A stretch of 64,000 nucleotides of DNA from assembly GCF_009687865.1 (NCBI RefSeq), contig NZ_BLAE01000044.1:1-64000 (forward strand). The letters run 5' to 3'. The first letter of the stretch is position 1; the number at the start of each line of letters is the position of its first letter. The notes below the pieces were generated by a model. That model was not told where the DNA came from, searched no databases, and saw nothing but the letters and a program-made list of their open reading frames with translations. The DNA is from Acrocarpospora macrocephala (lineage in GTDB: Bacteria > Actinomycetota > Actinomycetes > Streptosporangiales > Streptosporangiaceae). Made by a program: the position numbers and the translations under genes. Below, piece after piece: positions 1 to 8,433 of the stretch.

Positions 1-742
1 GTGGGGGTGGGGAGGGGGGTGGGGGTGTGCCGCGGTGGAGTTGGCGCCAGGCGGCGTGGGCGTCGCGGAGGGCGCCGTGGGCGGGGTTGCCGAGTTCGTC
101 GTCGGCCTGGCGGCGGCGGTCCAGCCACCATTCGCTCCAGGCGGCCCAGGTGCGTTTGATGGGCTCGGCCCGGGAGTCTCCGATGATCTTGATGTCGCCC
201 ATGATGGCGTAGCCGCGGACGCGGACGACGGGGACGTTCTGGCCGGGAGGCGCTTCGACGACCTTGACCTTCTTGTCGCCCATGATGGACATGCCGCTGA
301 GCTCGACGTCCACCCCGTCCGGGACGATGATCTTGATGTCGCCCATCACGCTGGTGGCGACGATGTCGACCTCGTTGGTCCTGACCTCGGCCTCACGCAG
401 ATCGAGCACGACGTCGCCCATCACGCAGACGACCCCGATCTCCTGATCGATCCGCCACTTGCCGCGACGCTTGGTGTCGCCCATGACGGCGACGAACCAC
501 TTCCTGGCCTTGCCCTTCGACCTGGACACGGCCGGAAAGGCGGGAGCGGGCCGGTCCATGCCAGCGGGAAGGTCCGCGGTGATCTGCGCCAGTTCGGCGT
601 GCGTCTGGGCGAGATAGGCCGCCTCGGTGCGTTCGGTCAGCTCGGCGAGCGTCAGCCGCCCCTCCACCGACGCGTCCCGCAGCCGCTCGACAACGGCTTC
701 GCGCTCCGCGTCCGACGCGCGCATTCCGCCTGGCTCGTTCAT
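1..742 (-). CDS. DUF1707 / LiaF-like C-terminal domain protein (3' end beyond window)
   Basis: The reading frame opens at an ATG (complement of 740-742) and is still open at the left edge, so the protein is C-terminally incomplete (about 247 codons visible). The N-terminus MNEPGGMRASDAEREAVVE is the classic DUF1707 start: an R-x-S-D-x-E-R pattern followed by an E-G-R-L-x-x-x-E-L/E-R helix seen in actinobacterial membrane or regulatory proteins. From about residue 85 there are four VMGD/IMGD turns in a beta-rich stretch, matching the cell-wall-active antibiotic response (LiaF/YvqF C-terminal) beta-helix domain. The visible end is Pro-rich. No membrane segment is seen in this part. Function is unknown; families of this kind are linked to envelope-stress sensing. 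It is divergent from the ankyrin gene with 107 bases between the two starts. Confidence 0.8.
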   Translation of the reverse strand, partial: MNEPGGMRASDAEREAVVERLRDASVEGRLTLAELTERTEAAYLAQTHAELAQITADLPAGMDRPAPAFPAVSRSKGKARKWFVAVMGDTKRRGKWRIDQEIGVVCVMGDVVLDLREAEVRTNEVDIVATSVMGDIKIIVPDGVDVELSGMSIMGDKKVKVVEAPPGQNVPVVRVRGYAIMGDIKIIGDSRAEPIKRTWAAWSEWWLDRRRQADDELGNPAHGALRDAHAAWRQLHRGTPPPPSPPP

Positions 743-849
743 ACCCTCGAATCTAGCCTCCCGGCGTCCCTCTCTCGATCCTCCGCAGGGACGATTCCGG
801 CGTCACCCCGCCCGTGGCCTGAGGAGGTTCGCGACTGTGTGACGATGGA

Positions 850-2520
850 ATGGTGACAGGCAGTGAGCTGATGGCCGCGGTGGCGGAGGACGACCTGGAA
901 CGGGCGCGCGAGCTCCTCCGTCCGGGCATGGACCTGAACCCGGCCCGCGGCACGACCCCGCTCTACGAAGCGGCCGTGCACGGCAACGGCGAGATGATCC
1001 GCCTGCTGCTGGAATATGGCGCGGATCCCGACCTGCCCAGTCACGGCGAGGACGAGGGCCTCCCGCTGTGCGCCGCCGCCTGCTGGGACCACGACGAAGC
1101 CGTCCGCGCCCTGCTGGACGGCGGCGCGAACCCGGACACTGCCGAGGACGGCGGCTGGACGGCGCTGCTCTGGGCCGCGAGTCTCGGCCATCTGGCCACC
1201 GCCGACGTCCTGCTGGACGGCGGCGCCACCCCCGACGCGGGCTGCCCGCACACCCCCCTCACCGCCGCCGCCCGATTCGGTGCGTACGGCATCGTCTGGT
1301 CCCTCCTCGAACACGGCGCCGACCCCGCCAAACCAGACGAAAGCGGAGCCAGAGCCCTGGAAATCGCCCTAGAGCTATCAGAAGCCGACATCGAGGCCCT
1401 ACTGACCTCCCAGATCGACACGGGCTCCACGTCCAGCGAGACCCGGAACGAATCCAGCAAGATCGGTGTCAGTGAAGGTGCTCCGGCTGAGCGCGTGCAG
1501 CGTGAGGGCGCTCAAGGTGAGCGTGTTCAGCGCGGGCGCATTCACGGTGAGCGCGTTCAGGGTAAGGGCGATCAAGGTGAGCACATTCACGGTGAGCGCG
1601 CTCGGGGCGAGAGCGATTCGCGTGGCGTGATCCTTGTGGTCAGCCGGTCGCACGCTGCCGATGGGACCGAGTTGGTAGAGGTGGAGGCCAACGGGACACG
1701 ATTGGCCATGCAGCGAGGGCATGCCGCGGTGGCCACGATTCTGGAGGATGCGCTGGGCATCCGGACTCCGGTCGCCGAGTTGGTCGCGCGGGCCTTGCCG
1801 TACCGGGATCGGGACGCGGATGGGGAGACGTGGTGGGCGGCCGTGCATTCGGTGCAGAACCGGCACGACGATGAGACCTTCAGGGCGGCGGTCGAGTTGT
1901 GTGCCTCGTCTGACCCGATGACCAGGGATTTCGGGGTCAATGTGCTGTCGCAGTTCGGCTTCACCGCCGATTCGCGGCCGTATCTGGAGCGCACGCTGCC
2001 AACCCTGCAACGGCTGGCCGAGCGTGAGCAGGATCCCCGTGTCGTGGAATCGGTGTTGAGCGCGCTGGGACAGCAGGGCGATCCGCGCGCGCTCCCCGAG
2101 GTCCTGGCCATCATCGGCAGACCTGGCCGCGAGCAGTCCGTCCGCGACCCAATCGCCCTGTCCGCAGTCCTGCCGCCCGGCCACGCCGAGGGCCTGGCCA
2201 CCCTCATCGTGCTCTCCCAGCACCCCTCCCCCGAGATCCGCGACTACGCCACCAACGGCCTTGCCGCACTGAACAGCGACGACTTCGACGACTCGCAGAT
2301 CCTCGAAGCCCTCTCCGCCCGCCTCACCGATCCCGACCTGAGCACCACCGCCGAGGCCGCAGCGGCCCTGGCCGCCCGCCACGACCGCCGCGCCATCGAC
2401 GCCATCCACCGAATCCTCTGCGAAACCGACCCCGACGACCCCGACGACGACTACATCCGCGACCTGGCCCTGGAAGCCGCCGCCCACCTCAACCTCGACC
2501 TCTCCGACCTGACCCACTAG
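850..2520 (+). CDS. Ankyrin-repeat and HEAT-repeat protein with internal 5-residue minisatellite
   Basis: 556 residues. Residues about 1-190 hold ankyrin repeats (for example GTTPLYEAAVHGNGEMIRLL and the DGGWTALLWAASLGHLATADVLL pattern, several ending in LLxxGADP). Residues about 208-258 are a low-complexity linker of repeating GERVQ/GERIH-like pentads encoded by a 15-bp tandem repeat. From about residue 320 to the end there are HEAT-like helical pairs (VVESVLSALGQQGDPRALPE, DYATNGLAALNSDDFDDSQI). There is no signal peptide or membrane segment, so it is probably a cytoplasmic protein-interaction scaffold; the partner cannot be told. The ATG at 850 is followed at once by an in-frame GTG at 853. 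The GAGGAGG at about 820-827 is too far upstream to decide between them. Confidence 0.8.
   Translation: MVTGSELMAAVAEDDLERARELLRPGMDLNPARGTTPLYEAAVHGNGEMIRLLLEYGADPDLPSHGEDEGLPLCAAACWDHDEAVRALLDGGANPDTAEDGGWTALLWAASLGHLATADVLLDGGATPDAGCPHTPLTAAARFGAYGIVWSLLEHGADPAKPDESGARALEIALELSEADIEALLTSQIDTGSTSSETRNESSKIGVSEGAPAERVQREGAQGERVQRGRIHGERVQGKGDQGEHIHGERARGESDSRGVILVVSRSHAADGTELVEVEANGTRLAMQRGHAAVATILEDALGIRTPVAELVARALPYRDRDADGETWWAAVHSVQNRHDDETFRAAVELCASSDPMTRDFGVNVLSQFGFTADSRPYLERTLPTLQRLAEREQDPRVVESVLSALGQQGDPRALPEVLAIIGRPGREQSVRDPIALSAVLPPGHAEGLATLIVLSQHPSPEIRDYATNGLAALNSDDFDDSQILEALSARLTDPDLSTTAEAAAALAARHDRRAIDAIHRILCETDPDDPDDDYIRDLALEAAAHLNLDLSDLTH
1472..1621 (+). repeat. 15-bp tandem minisatellite, about 10 units, inside the ankyrin/HEAT gene
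   Basis: Ten consecutive 15-base units (1472-1486, 1487-1501 and so on to 1607-1621) approximate GTGAGCGCGTTCACG. The period is a multiple of three, so the frame is kept and each unit codes a charged pentad such as GERVQ, GERIH or GEHIH. The units are diverged from one another, so the array is not brand new. It lies exactly between the ankyrin and HEAT parts and forms a linker of about 50 residues. Confidence 0.85.
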
Positions 2521-2683
2521 GACTTCGCGAAGGCCGCGAATACCAGGTCGCTGCGTTGGCGAAACATGGGTTCGGTTGACCTGTCCCGGGGCCTCGCGGA
2601 TGGCGGTGCTGCTCACCGACCTGGTCAGCTCGGACGGTTCGCGATAGCGGGCAGTGGGCAGGCGACGCCGGTCACCACCGGCC

Positions 2684-3078
2684 GGACAGCGTGTCCAGAT
2701 CGACACCACGCCCCTGGACGTGCTCGCGTTGTTCGATGACGGGGGCACGCACGCCGGGTTGAACTGACCGCTGCGGTCGACGTCGCGATGCGCACGATCT
2801 GCGCCGCGATCCTTCGGCCAGCGGGCACCAAAGCCGTCGATGCATCGCTGCTGCTGGCCCGGATGCTGGTGCCCGAACCGATGCGGCCAGGATGGGCCGA
2901 GGTGCTGCGCATGTCCGCCTCAGTCCTGCCCCACCGCCAACTCGCCGATATCGACGCACGGATCGCCGATGTAGCGGCCAAGCCGGTGGTGGTGCCCGAG
3001 ACGATCGTGTGTGATCGCGGCAGGGTCTGCGTCTCTCAGCCCCGATCCACCGAGCCGAATCTGATGCGAATGCCTTGA
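2684..3078 (+). pseudogene. Remnant of a DDE (rve/Mu-type) transposase
   Basis: The frame from 2684 reads QRVQIDTTPLDVLALFDDG and stops at 2767; a second frame (about 2757-3078) continues with LTAAVDVAMRTICAAILRP and ends with VVPETIVCDRG. Together they look like the catalytic core of an integrase-type transposase: the first acidic residue in QIDTTPLD and the second in the CDRG strand. A frameshift near 2765 separates the halves, and neither the N-terminal helix-turn-helix nor the C-terminal part with the last acidic residue is present. This is a dead insertion-sequence fragment. No terminal inverted repeats or target duplication could be recognised around it. Confidence 0.7.
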
Positions 3079-3151
3079 ATGAGGGAGAGGGCCCTCCGGC
3101 CTGGGATGATCTTCACGCTTCCATCGCCTCGCCCGAGAGGGCATCTCGCAA

Positions 3152-3547
3152 ATGCGATTATTTCATGCCTCCGCCAAGACTCATGCGATCTCCAACGAGG
3201 AGCATGTGATCGCCTACGCCGGGCTGGAGCCGGTGATGCGGCTGGCCGAGCGCTGCGGGTTGGCCGCCCTGGTGGCCGGCCACGTAGCCATCGCCGACCC
3301 GCTCGGAATGAACGCGCCCGCGAAAATCGGCTCGATCGTGGCCGGGATGGTCGCCGGGGCCGACAGCATCCAGGACCTGGACGCGTTGCGGCACGGCGGG
3401 ATGGACAAGCTCTTTGAGGGGACCCGCGCCCCGTCCACGCTCGGCCCGTTCCTGCGCTCGTTCGCCTGGGGGAACGTGCGGCACTTCATCTCACCTCACC
3501 GGCACCCGGCTGGCCCCACACGCTGCGCGCCATCCGCAGTTGACTGA
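3152..3547 (+). pseudogene. Truncated IS1380-type (DDE group 1) transposase N-terminus
   Basis: 131 codons resembling the start of IS1380-family transposases: a short beta-strand opening, then AGLEPVMRLAERCGLAALV, the APAKIGSIVAGMVAGADSIQ helix, the DLDALRHGGM turn and RAPSTLGPFLRSFAWG. Full transposases of this family exceed 400 residues; here homology stops at about 3485 and the frame continues into unrelated sequence before ending at 3547. The catalytic DDE residues are therefore missing. It lies just downstream of another transposase remnant, so 2.5-3.6 kb is a small graveyard of mobile elements. Confidence 0.7.
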
Positions 3548-3940
3548 GCCCCTCCATCACGCTTACACGCGCATGGAGAGCCTGGTCACAGCGCCCCCGC
3601 CCGCTGAACTCCACACCCTGATCAACGCCGTCAGCGCAGATCACGGCCTACACCTCTACCTCCCACCTTTATCCAACAAACTTCGCTAGCAGCACTGTAT
3701 TGAGACACCAAAAAAATACGACACGGTGATATGCGTGAATAAATCGGACTGTGTCGACCGGCGTTATCAAAAAAGCGATAGGTGGCCAGGCAAAAGTCAC
3801 CGGACTTCGTTTGCTGCTCTGATTGCGTGGCAACTAATGCGATGCAAGATATCCGCAACCGGCGGTCATAGTCGGCATTTTCTGGTCAATTTTGGATATG
3901 TCAGACATCCGGGCGGAATTCCTTTCAATGGAGGATTAAG
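3548..3940. other. Gene-poor, comparatively AT-rich spacer upstream of the PQQ-propeller gene
   Basis: No convincing gene. The first 140 bases may still belong to the truncated insertion sequence. From about 3690 the base composition drops clearly below that of the surroundings (A7 run at about 3710, many TTT/AAT tracts). This region probably carries the promoter of the following secreted protein. I could not fix a -35/-10 pair. A good ribosome site, GGAGG at about 3927-3932, precedes the TTG start at 3941. Confidence 0.5.
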
Positions 3941-5512
3941 TTGCCTAAACGCAGCAACCTGTTCGGGGTCTTGACCATCGCTACCGTGTTGACCACAGGG
4001 GCCATAGACCTGGGCGTCGCCGCCACTTCCGCCAGCGCTGCTACCGACAATGACCAGCAGAATTCTACCGACTGGACATCGGCGGGCCAGAACGCTTACA
4101 ACACCCGTAATGCCGCCGCTGAGCACATCCTGAACAGCCGGAATGTGAAGAACTTGAAGCCGCGTTGGGTCTACACTGCGGCGGGTTTCATCTCGGCGAC
4201 GCCGACCGTGGTCCGCGGGATGGTCTACGTGCCGGACTGGGGCGGAAAACTATCGGCCGTGAGCGCCGCCACAGGAAAGGCGCTGTGGTCGAACCCGGTC
4301 AGTATGTACAGCAGCGTCGCCGGGGACATTTCGCGGACCAGCCCCGCGTACGCGCGTGGCAGGCTGGTGTTCGGTTCAGGCGTGATAACCACCTCCAGCG
4401 TCGAGGGCGCCTACATAATGGCCGCCGAGGCCGCGACCGGCGCCCCGTTGTGGCGCACCAAGGTCGACCAGCACCCGGACGCGATCATCACCAGTTCGCC
4501 GGTGATCGACAGAAGGAGCGGCGTCGCCTACGTGGGCGTGTCCTCCAAGGCCGAGCTCCACGAGCCGCCGTACACATTCCGCGGCAGCATCGTCGCGCTG
4601 CGCGTGAGCGACGGACAAGTGCTGTGGAAGACCCCTACCATCGCGGCCAACCTGCCCGCCGGCTACACCGGTGGCGCGGTGTGGTCCAGCACCCCGGTGG
4701 TGGACCGCCAGACCGGGCTGCTGTACGTCTCCACGGGCAACAACTACACGGTGCCGGACGGTGTCTGCACAAGCCCGGACGAGACCGGGTGCACTCCGCC
4801 GTCGCCGGACAACCACGTGGACGCGATCCTGGCTCTCAACCTGAGGACCGGCCGGATCGTCTGGTCCCGTCACACCCTGAGTGCCGACTCCTGGACGCTG
4901 CCGATCCCGGATGGACCCGACTACGACTTCGGCTCGGGACCGAACCTCTACACCACCGTCGTCAAGGGCAGGCGCACCCGGCTGCTCGGGGCCGGGCAGA
5001 AGAGCGGCGTGTACTGGGCGCTGGACCCGGCCACGGGCAAGGTCGTGTGGCAAACGCAGGTTGGTCCGGGCAGCATCCTGGGCGGCATCCAGTGGGGCTC
5101 CGCGACGGACGGCAAGCGCGTCTACGTGGCGATCACCAACCTCGACCGCAAGCCCACCGTCATCACCTCGGTCACCGGCAAGAAGACGACCGTCACGAGC
5201 GGTTTCTTCTCTGCGCTCGACGCGGCCACCGGGAAGATCCTCTGGCAGACCGCGGACCCCAGGAACAACCTGGACATGGGCTTCGTCTCCAGCGCCAACG
5301 GTGTGGTCTACGCCGGCTCCGTGTCCGGCGACATGTACGCCCTGGACGGCGCCACCGGCATCGTTAAGTGGAGCTTCGCCAGCGGCGGGTCGGTGGTCGG
5401 TGGCGCCGCCGTCGTAAACGGTTCGGTCTACTGGGGCTCCGGCTACTACCCTCCCGCTCTCCCCAACAACAAGCTCTACGCCTTCTCTCTCGAAAGAGAC
5501 TGTACGGATTGA
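3941..5512 (+). CDS. Secreted PQQ-binding-like beta-propeller protein
   Basis: 523 residues starting at a TTG with GGAGG a few bases upstream. A signal peptide is visible (MPKRSNLFGVLTIATVLTTG, hydrophobic core, then ASAATD). The mature protein has repeated propeller blades with the PQQ-enzyme W-motif (G-x-x-x-W): GKALWS, GAPLWR, GQVLWK, GRIVWS, GKVVWQ, GKILWQ and GIVKWS, so at least seven blades. The pattern fits the PQQ-like/polyvinyl-alcohol-dehydrogenase or BamB-like propellers secreted by actinomycetes. I cannot see the calcium/PQQ ligand set with certainty, so enzymatic activity is not claimed. It is monocistronic, with a hairpin after the stop. Confidence 0.8.
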   Translation: MPKRSNLFGVLTIATVLTTGAIDLGVAATSASAATDNDQQNSTDWTSAGQNAYNTRNAAAEHILNSRNVKNLKPRWVYTAAGFISATPTVVRGMVYVPDWGGKLSAVSAATGKALWSNPVSMYSSVAGDISRTSPAYARGRLVFGSGVITTSSVEGAYIMAAEAATGAPLWRTKVDQHPDAIITSSPVIDRRSGVAYVGVSSKAELHEPPYTFRGSIVALRVSDGQVLWKTPTIAANLPAGYTGGAVWSSTPVVDRQTGLLYVSTGNNYTVPDGVCTSPDETGCTPPSPDNHVDAILALNLRTGRIVWSRHTLSADSWTLPIPDGPDYDFGSGPNLYTTVVKGRRTRLLGAGQKSGVYWALDPATGKVVWQTQVGPGSILGGIQWGSATDGKRVYVAITNLDRKPTVITSVTGKKTTVTSGFFSALDAATGKILWQTADPRNNLDMGFVSSANGVVYAGSVSGDMYALDGATGIVKWSFASGGSVVGGAAVVNGSVYWGSGYYPPALPNNKLYAFSLERDCTD

Positions 5513-5527
5513 TGATGCAGCCGCGCT

Positions 5528-5558
5528 CCGGCCCGTTGGGGTTCTCGCTACGGGCCGG
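5528..5558. terminator. Hairpin between convergent genes
   Basis: Perfect 9-bp stem CCGGCCCGT (5528-5536) with ACGGGCCGG (5550-5558) and a 13-base loop, located 15 bases after the propeller gene stop and 12 bases before the stop of the convergent SRPBCC gene. It can serve both strands. There is no long T tract. Confidence 0.65.
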
Positions 5559-5569
5559 ATCTAGAAGCA

Positions 5570-6229
5570 TCACACGGTGAGCAGGGTGGTCCAGTGGGAT
5601 TCGAGGGCGGCGAAGGTGTCGTCGTCGAGGTTGTAGGTGGTGAGGACGAGCATCGAGTTGTCGCCGCTGCCCCGGCCGGCGACCAGGAGGCCGTCGCCCC
5701 ATTCGGCGACGGTTACGCCGATCTGGTTGGGTGAGCGGTACCAGATCTCGCCGGTCAGGCCATTCGCCGCGTACGGAGTGCCCGGCGGGAGGTCGGCGAC
5801 GGCGGTGAGGCCGGCCAGGCCGAAGATGTCGGCGGAAGCCGTACCAGAGGTGAAGATGGTGCGGCGGTCGGCGGAGGGGTGGCGTTCGAGGGCGAACTTG
5901 AGCTGGTGGATGAAGGTGGTCCAGCCCTCGTTGATGTCGTCGTAGTAGGCGTCCCAGTCGGGGTTGCCGCCTTTGGGGGCGCGGGTCAGCCTGAGGCGGG
6001 TCGTGTCGCCGAGGTCGGTGAGCTCGAAGCGGTCGTTGCCCAGGTCCAGCCAGCGCTCCTCGGCCGATTCGACCGCGTTCTCCTGATAGATGACCTCGAT
6101 CTCCTTGTCGAGGCCGTCGAAATGCCAGCCGTGCCAGCGCCGGATCTCCTCCGGCTCGCGCAGCGCCCGCCATACGGCGTCCACCGGCGCGGCGATGGTG
6201 ACTTCTACGATGAATCCTTCTTCGCTCAT
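5570..6229 (-). CDS. SRPBCC / AHSA1-like domain protein
   Basis: 219 residues. The first 75 residues carry the START-like SRPBCC signature (TIAAPVDAVWRALREPEEIRRWHGW), the family of hydrophobic-ligand-binding helix-grip proteins related to activator of Hsp90 ATPase. The remainder is longer than a minimal AHSA1 domain. Its ATG overlaps the stop of the upstream HTH gene (ATGA), so the two are translationally coupled. HTH-regulator plus SRPBCC pairs are common in actinobacteria; the ligand is unknown. There is no signal peptide, so it is cytoplasmic. Confidence 0.8.
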   Translation of the reverse strand: MSEEGFIVEVTIAAPVDAVWRALREPEEIRRWHGWHFDGLDKEIEVIYQENAVESAEERWLDLGNDRFELTDLGDTTRLRLTRAPKGGNPDWDAYYDDINEGWTTFIHQLKFALERHPSADRRTIFTSGTASADIFGLAGLTAVADLPPGTPYAANGLTGEIWYRSPNQIGVTVAEWGDGLLVAGRGSGDNSMLVLTTYNLDDDTFAALESHWTTLLTV

Positions 6230-6807
6230 TTCTGATCCTCGGGTCGATGCGGCGCCGGATGACCCCCGGCAACCAACCGGTACGGACGCCCGCCGGCGTG
6301 GTCGAAACGGGCGACCACTTGCGCCATGGCCGCGGCGAGCTGGTCGGTGAACTCGTGTACGTCGCCCGGTTCGGCGAACCGGACCTCGGCTTCCAGGGTG
6401 AAGGTGAGCAACCGTACGCCCTGCCGTTCGGCGTTGGCGTTCATCCGGGCCACATCCCGGACGGTTCCGGCGGCCACCTCGACGAGGTGCTCGGCGGCGT
6501 GCCGGTCGGCGATCGCGGTGAACGTGTCCTGGATGAGCATGCCCGGGTCGACCAGGAGGGCGCTGGCGGCGACCTGCATGATCCGCTCCACGCAGCCGCG
6601 CCGGGAACGCTCCACGACGAGCTCGATCAGCCCGGCCCGCTCCAGCATCCGGAAGTGATATCCGACCCGCTGGCGCGGCATGCCCAGCTCAGCGGCCACC
6701 TGGGCGGCGGACGCGGGTTCACGCAGCCGATCAAGGATCTGGCGGCGTGGCGGCGACAACGCCAACCGCACCCGCTCCGGCTCATCCATGAGCACCATCT
6801 CGGCCAT
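6226..6807 (-). CDS. Winged-helix (ArsR-like) transcriptional regulator
   Basis: 193 residues. The N-terminal winged helix-turn-helix is clear at about residues 15-65 (SPPRRQILDRLREPASAAQVAAELGMPRQRVGYHFRMLERAGLIELV). The rest is a helical effector or dimerisation region with no recognisable metal-binding motif. It is co-transcribed with the SRPBCC protein through an ATGA overlap and probably controls this two-gene operon. A candidate -10-like AT-rich stretch lies just upstream (about 6825-6840), but I could not define an operator. Confidence 0.8.
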   Translation of the reverse strand: MAEMVLMDEPERVRLALSPPRRQILDRLREPASAAQVAAELGMPRQRVGYHFRMLERAGLIELVVERSRRGCVERIMQVAASALLVDPGMLIQDTFTAIADRHAAEHLVEVAAGTVRDVARMNANAERQGVRLLTFTLEAEVRFAEPGDVHEFTDQLAAAMAQVVARFDHAGGRPYRLVAGGHPAPHRPEDQK

Positions 6808-6880
6808 GCGGGCATCGAAGCATTAGACAAATAATTCTGTCAATTGCTGCGATGCCCCAGCGACGTCCGGGCTGGGAAGA

Positions 6881-7765
6881 TCAGGGGCCGGACAGCGCGG
6901 GGGCGGCCGTGAGGAGGTCGGCGGCGAGGGCGGCGTCGCCGTCGATGTCCCAGGTGAAGTCGTCGCCGCGCCCGCCGAGCAGGAAGCAGAATTCAACGGC
7001 GTCACAGGTGAGGGCGACATCGGTGGATTCGCCCTGGTACGGCTCCGCCACGTAGGACACATCCATGGGAATGTGCCAGTCGCCGCCACCGGGTCCGGTG
7101 AGCGTCAGCCGTACCGACCGGGACGTAGCGTCGAAGCCGGACAGCAGCATGGTCCACGGGACGAGGCGGGCGCAGAAGTCAGCCGCCGGATGGATGTGTT
7201 CGGCGACGGGATGCGGGAGCCGTATCCCGTTGAAGGTGGCGGCGTCGGCGGTGTGGATCCAGGTTTCGAGCATGCGGGCCAGCAGGTGGTCGCGGATCGC
7301 GAAAGGCGCGCCGTTGGTGTCCACGACCTGGTCGGGATCCACCTCGGGGAGCCGGGCGCAGACCACGTCGGCCTGCTCGCGCCAGAATTGGCGGGTTTCC
7401 ACGGGTGTGCGGTCACGCCCGAAGTCCTGGAGTTCCCGGGTCCTGGCCAGAGCCTCGTTGACGCCGATCGGCGGGCCGAGCACCGGCGCGCCGATGGCGG
7501 CGGCGAGCAGACCGTCCTTGGCCGCCAGGTGGGCGACCAGTTCCTGGAGCGTCCAGCCTTCGACGATGACCTGGTCCCAGCGTTCGGCCGAGGCCAGGAG
7601 CGCGTCCATCGCGGCGACCCGTCCCGCGTACGGCGCGGCCCAGCCGGGAGCCGCGGGTGCCGGGCGGCGGCGGGAGGCCGCCGCGGCCAGGAGCCGAGCC
7701 CGGGACGTGGGCAGCTCTTCGGCCGTCTCGGCCAGAGTGTCCAGATAGAGACGTTCGAGGCTCAT
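6881..7765 (-). CDS. Maleylpyruvate-isomerase-family (mycothiol-dependent) protein paired with an ECF sigma factor
   Basis: 294 residues from the ATG at 7765; an upstream extension to 7867 would run into the sigma gene and is not needed. The mycothiol-dependent isomerase/DinB four-helix fold is indicated by the N-terminal WTLQELVAHLAAKDG helix (His ligand) and by ETWIHTADA, an E-x3-H pair matching the Glu and second His of the three-residue metal site in this family. The C-terminal half is a beta-rich SCP2-like domain (GPGGGDWHIPMDVSYV). It starts 10 bases after the stop of the ECF sigma gene, so it belongs to the same transcript. In this position it could act as an anti-sigma or redox sensor. 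That is inference; a plain mycothiol transferase is the other option. Confidence 0.75.
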   Translation of the reverse strand: MSLERLYLDTLAETAEELPTSRARLLAAAASRRRPAPAAPGWAAPYAGRVAAMDALLASAERWDQVIVEGWTLQELVAHLAAKDGLLAAAIGAPVLGPPIGVNEALARTRELQDFGRDRTPVETRQFWREQADVVCARLPEVDPDQVVDTNGAPFAIRDHLLARMLETWIHTADAATFNGIRLPHPVAEHIHPAADFCARLVPWTMLLSGFDATSRSVRLTLTGPGGGDWHIPMDVSYVAEPYQGESTDVALTCDAVEFCFLLGGRGDDFTWDIDGDAALAADLLTAAPALSGP

Positions 7766-7775
7766 CGCCACCCCC

Positions 7776-8333
7776 TCATGGTTGCTCCCCTCCCAGGGAT
7801 TCGGCGAGTTTTCGCAGGCCAAGCCGGATACGCGACTTCGCGGTGCCCTCCGGGATGCCGAGTTCATCGGCCACTTGACGATAAGTCCTGCCCCGGTAGT
7901 ACGCGAGTTCGATCACCTCGCGTAACGCGCCGGGCAGCGTGGTGACCGCGTGCCGCACCCGGATCGCCTCGTCGGCGGCGAGCACGGTGTCCTCCAGCTC
8001 GTCCGGCCGCTCGTACACGCGCGGCCCGAGCACGCTGACCTTCCGCCGTTCCTCGCTCCTCACATGATCGACCGCGCGCCGATGCGCGATCGTCGCCAGC
8101 CAGGCCCGCAGCGAACCCCGTTCGGGATCGTACGCCAGCGGACGTTCCCAGAAGGTGACGAAAACCTCCTGAGCGATGTCCTCGGCGACGACCCGATCAC
8201 GGGTGACCCGCACGGCCAGACCGAAAATAAGAGCGGCGAAACGGTCGTAGAGCTCGCCGAGAGCCGTCTCGTCTCCACCCACGACGCGCTGGTGGAGCAG
8301 ACCGTCGTCGACAACCGGTGCCTCCACTGGCAC
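7776..8333 (-). CDS. ECF-type RNA polymerase sigma factor
   Basis: 185 residues. Region 2 (ELYDRFAALIFGLAVRVTRD through EDIAQEVFVTFWERP and WLATIAHRRAVDHVRSE) and region 4 (LPGALREVIELAYYRGRTYRQVADELGIPEGTAKSRIRLGLRKL) are both complete. It is similar to the SigK-like ECF groups. ECF factors usually autoregulate and are held by a co-encoded anti-sigma factor; here the next gene is a mycothiol-isomerase-like protein rather than a typical zinc anti-sigma. It is divergent from the acyl-CoA dehydrogenase gene across 100 bases that must hold promoters for both. Confidence 0.88.
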   Translation of the reverse strand: MPVEAPVVDDGLLHQRVVGGDETALGELYDRFAALIFGLAVRVTRDRVVAEDIAQEVFVTFWERPLAYDPERGSLRAWLATIAHRRAVDHVRSEERRKVSVLGPRVYERPDELEDTVLAADEAIRVRHAVTTLPGALREVIELAYYRGRTYRQVADELGIPEGTAKSRIRLGLRKLAESLGGEQP

Positions 8334-8433
8334 CTCCCCTGCTGAGCATCGGTTCGTCCGCGCGACCCGAGCATCGCACTATTCGCGTGAGATGTTGAGA
8401 TGGATGAAGAGATTACCCGTATAGGAGGATCAA

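Noticed and set aside
35-856. Plus-strand 273-codon frame at the left edge rich in ADDDG / VAHDG
   Set aside because: Antisense of the DUF1707 protein, whose VMGD repeats give the repeated VAHDG-like peptide on the other strand.
3726-3974. 82-codon plus frame before the PQQ-propeller gene
   Set aside because: No ribosome site or family, overlaps the well-supported TTG start and ribosome site of the propeller gene in another frame, and lies in AT-rich spacer sequence.
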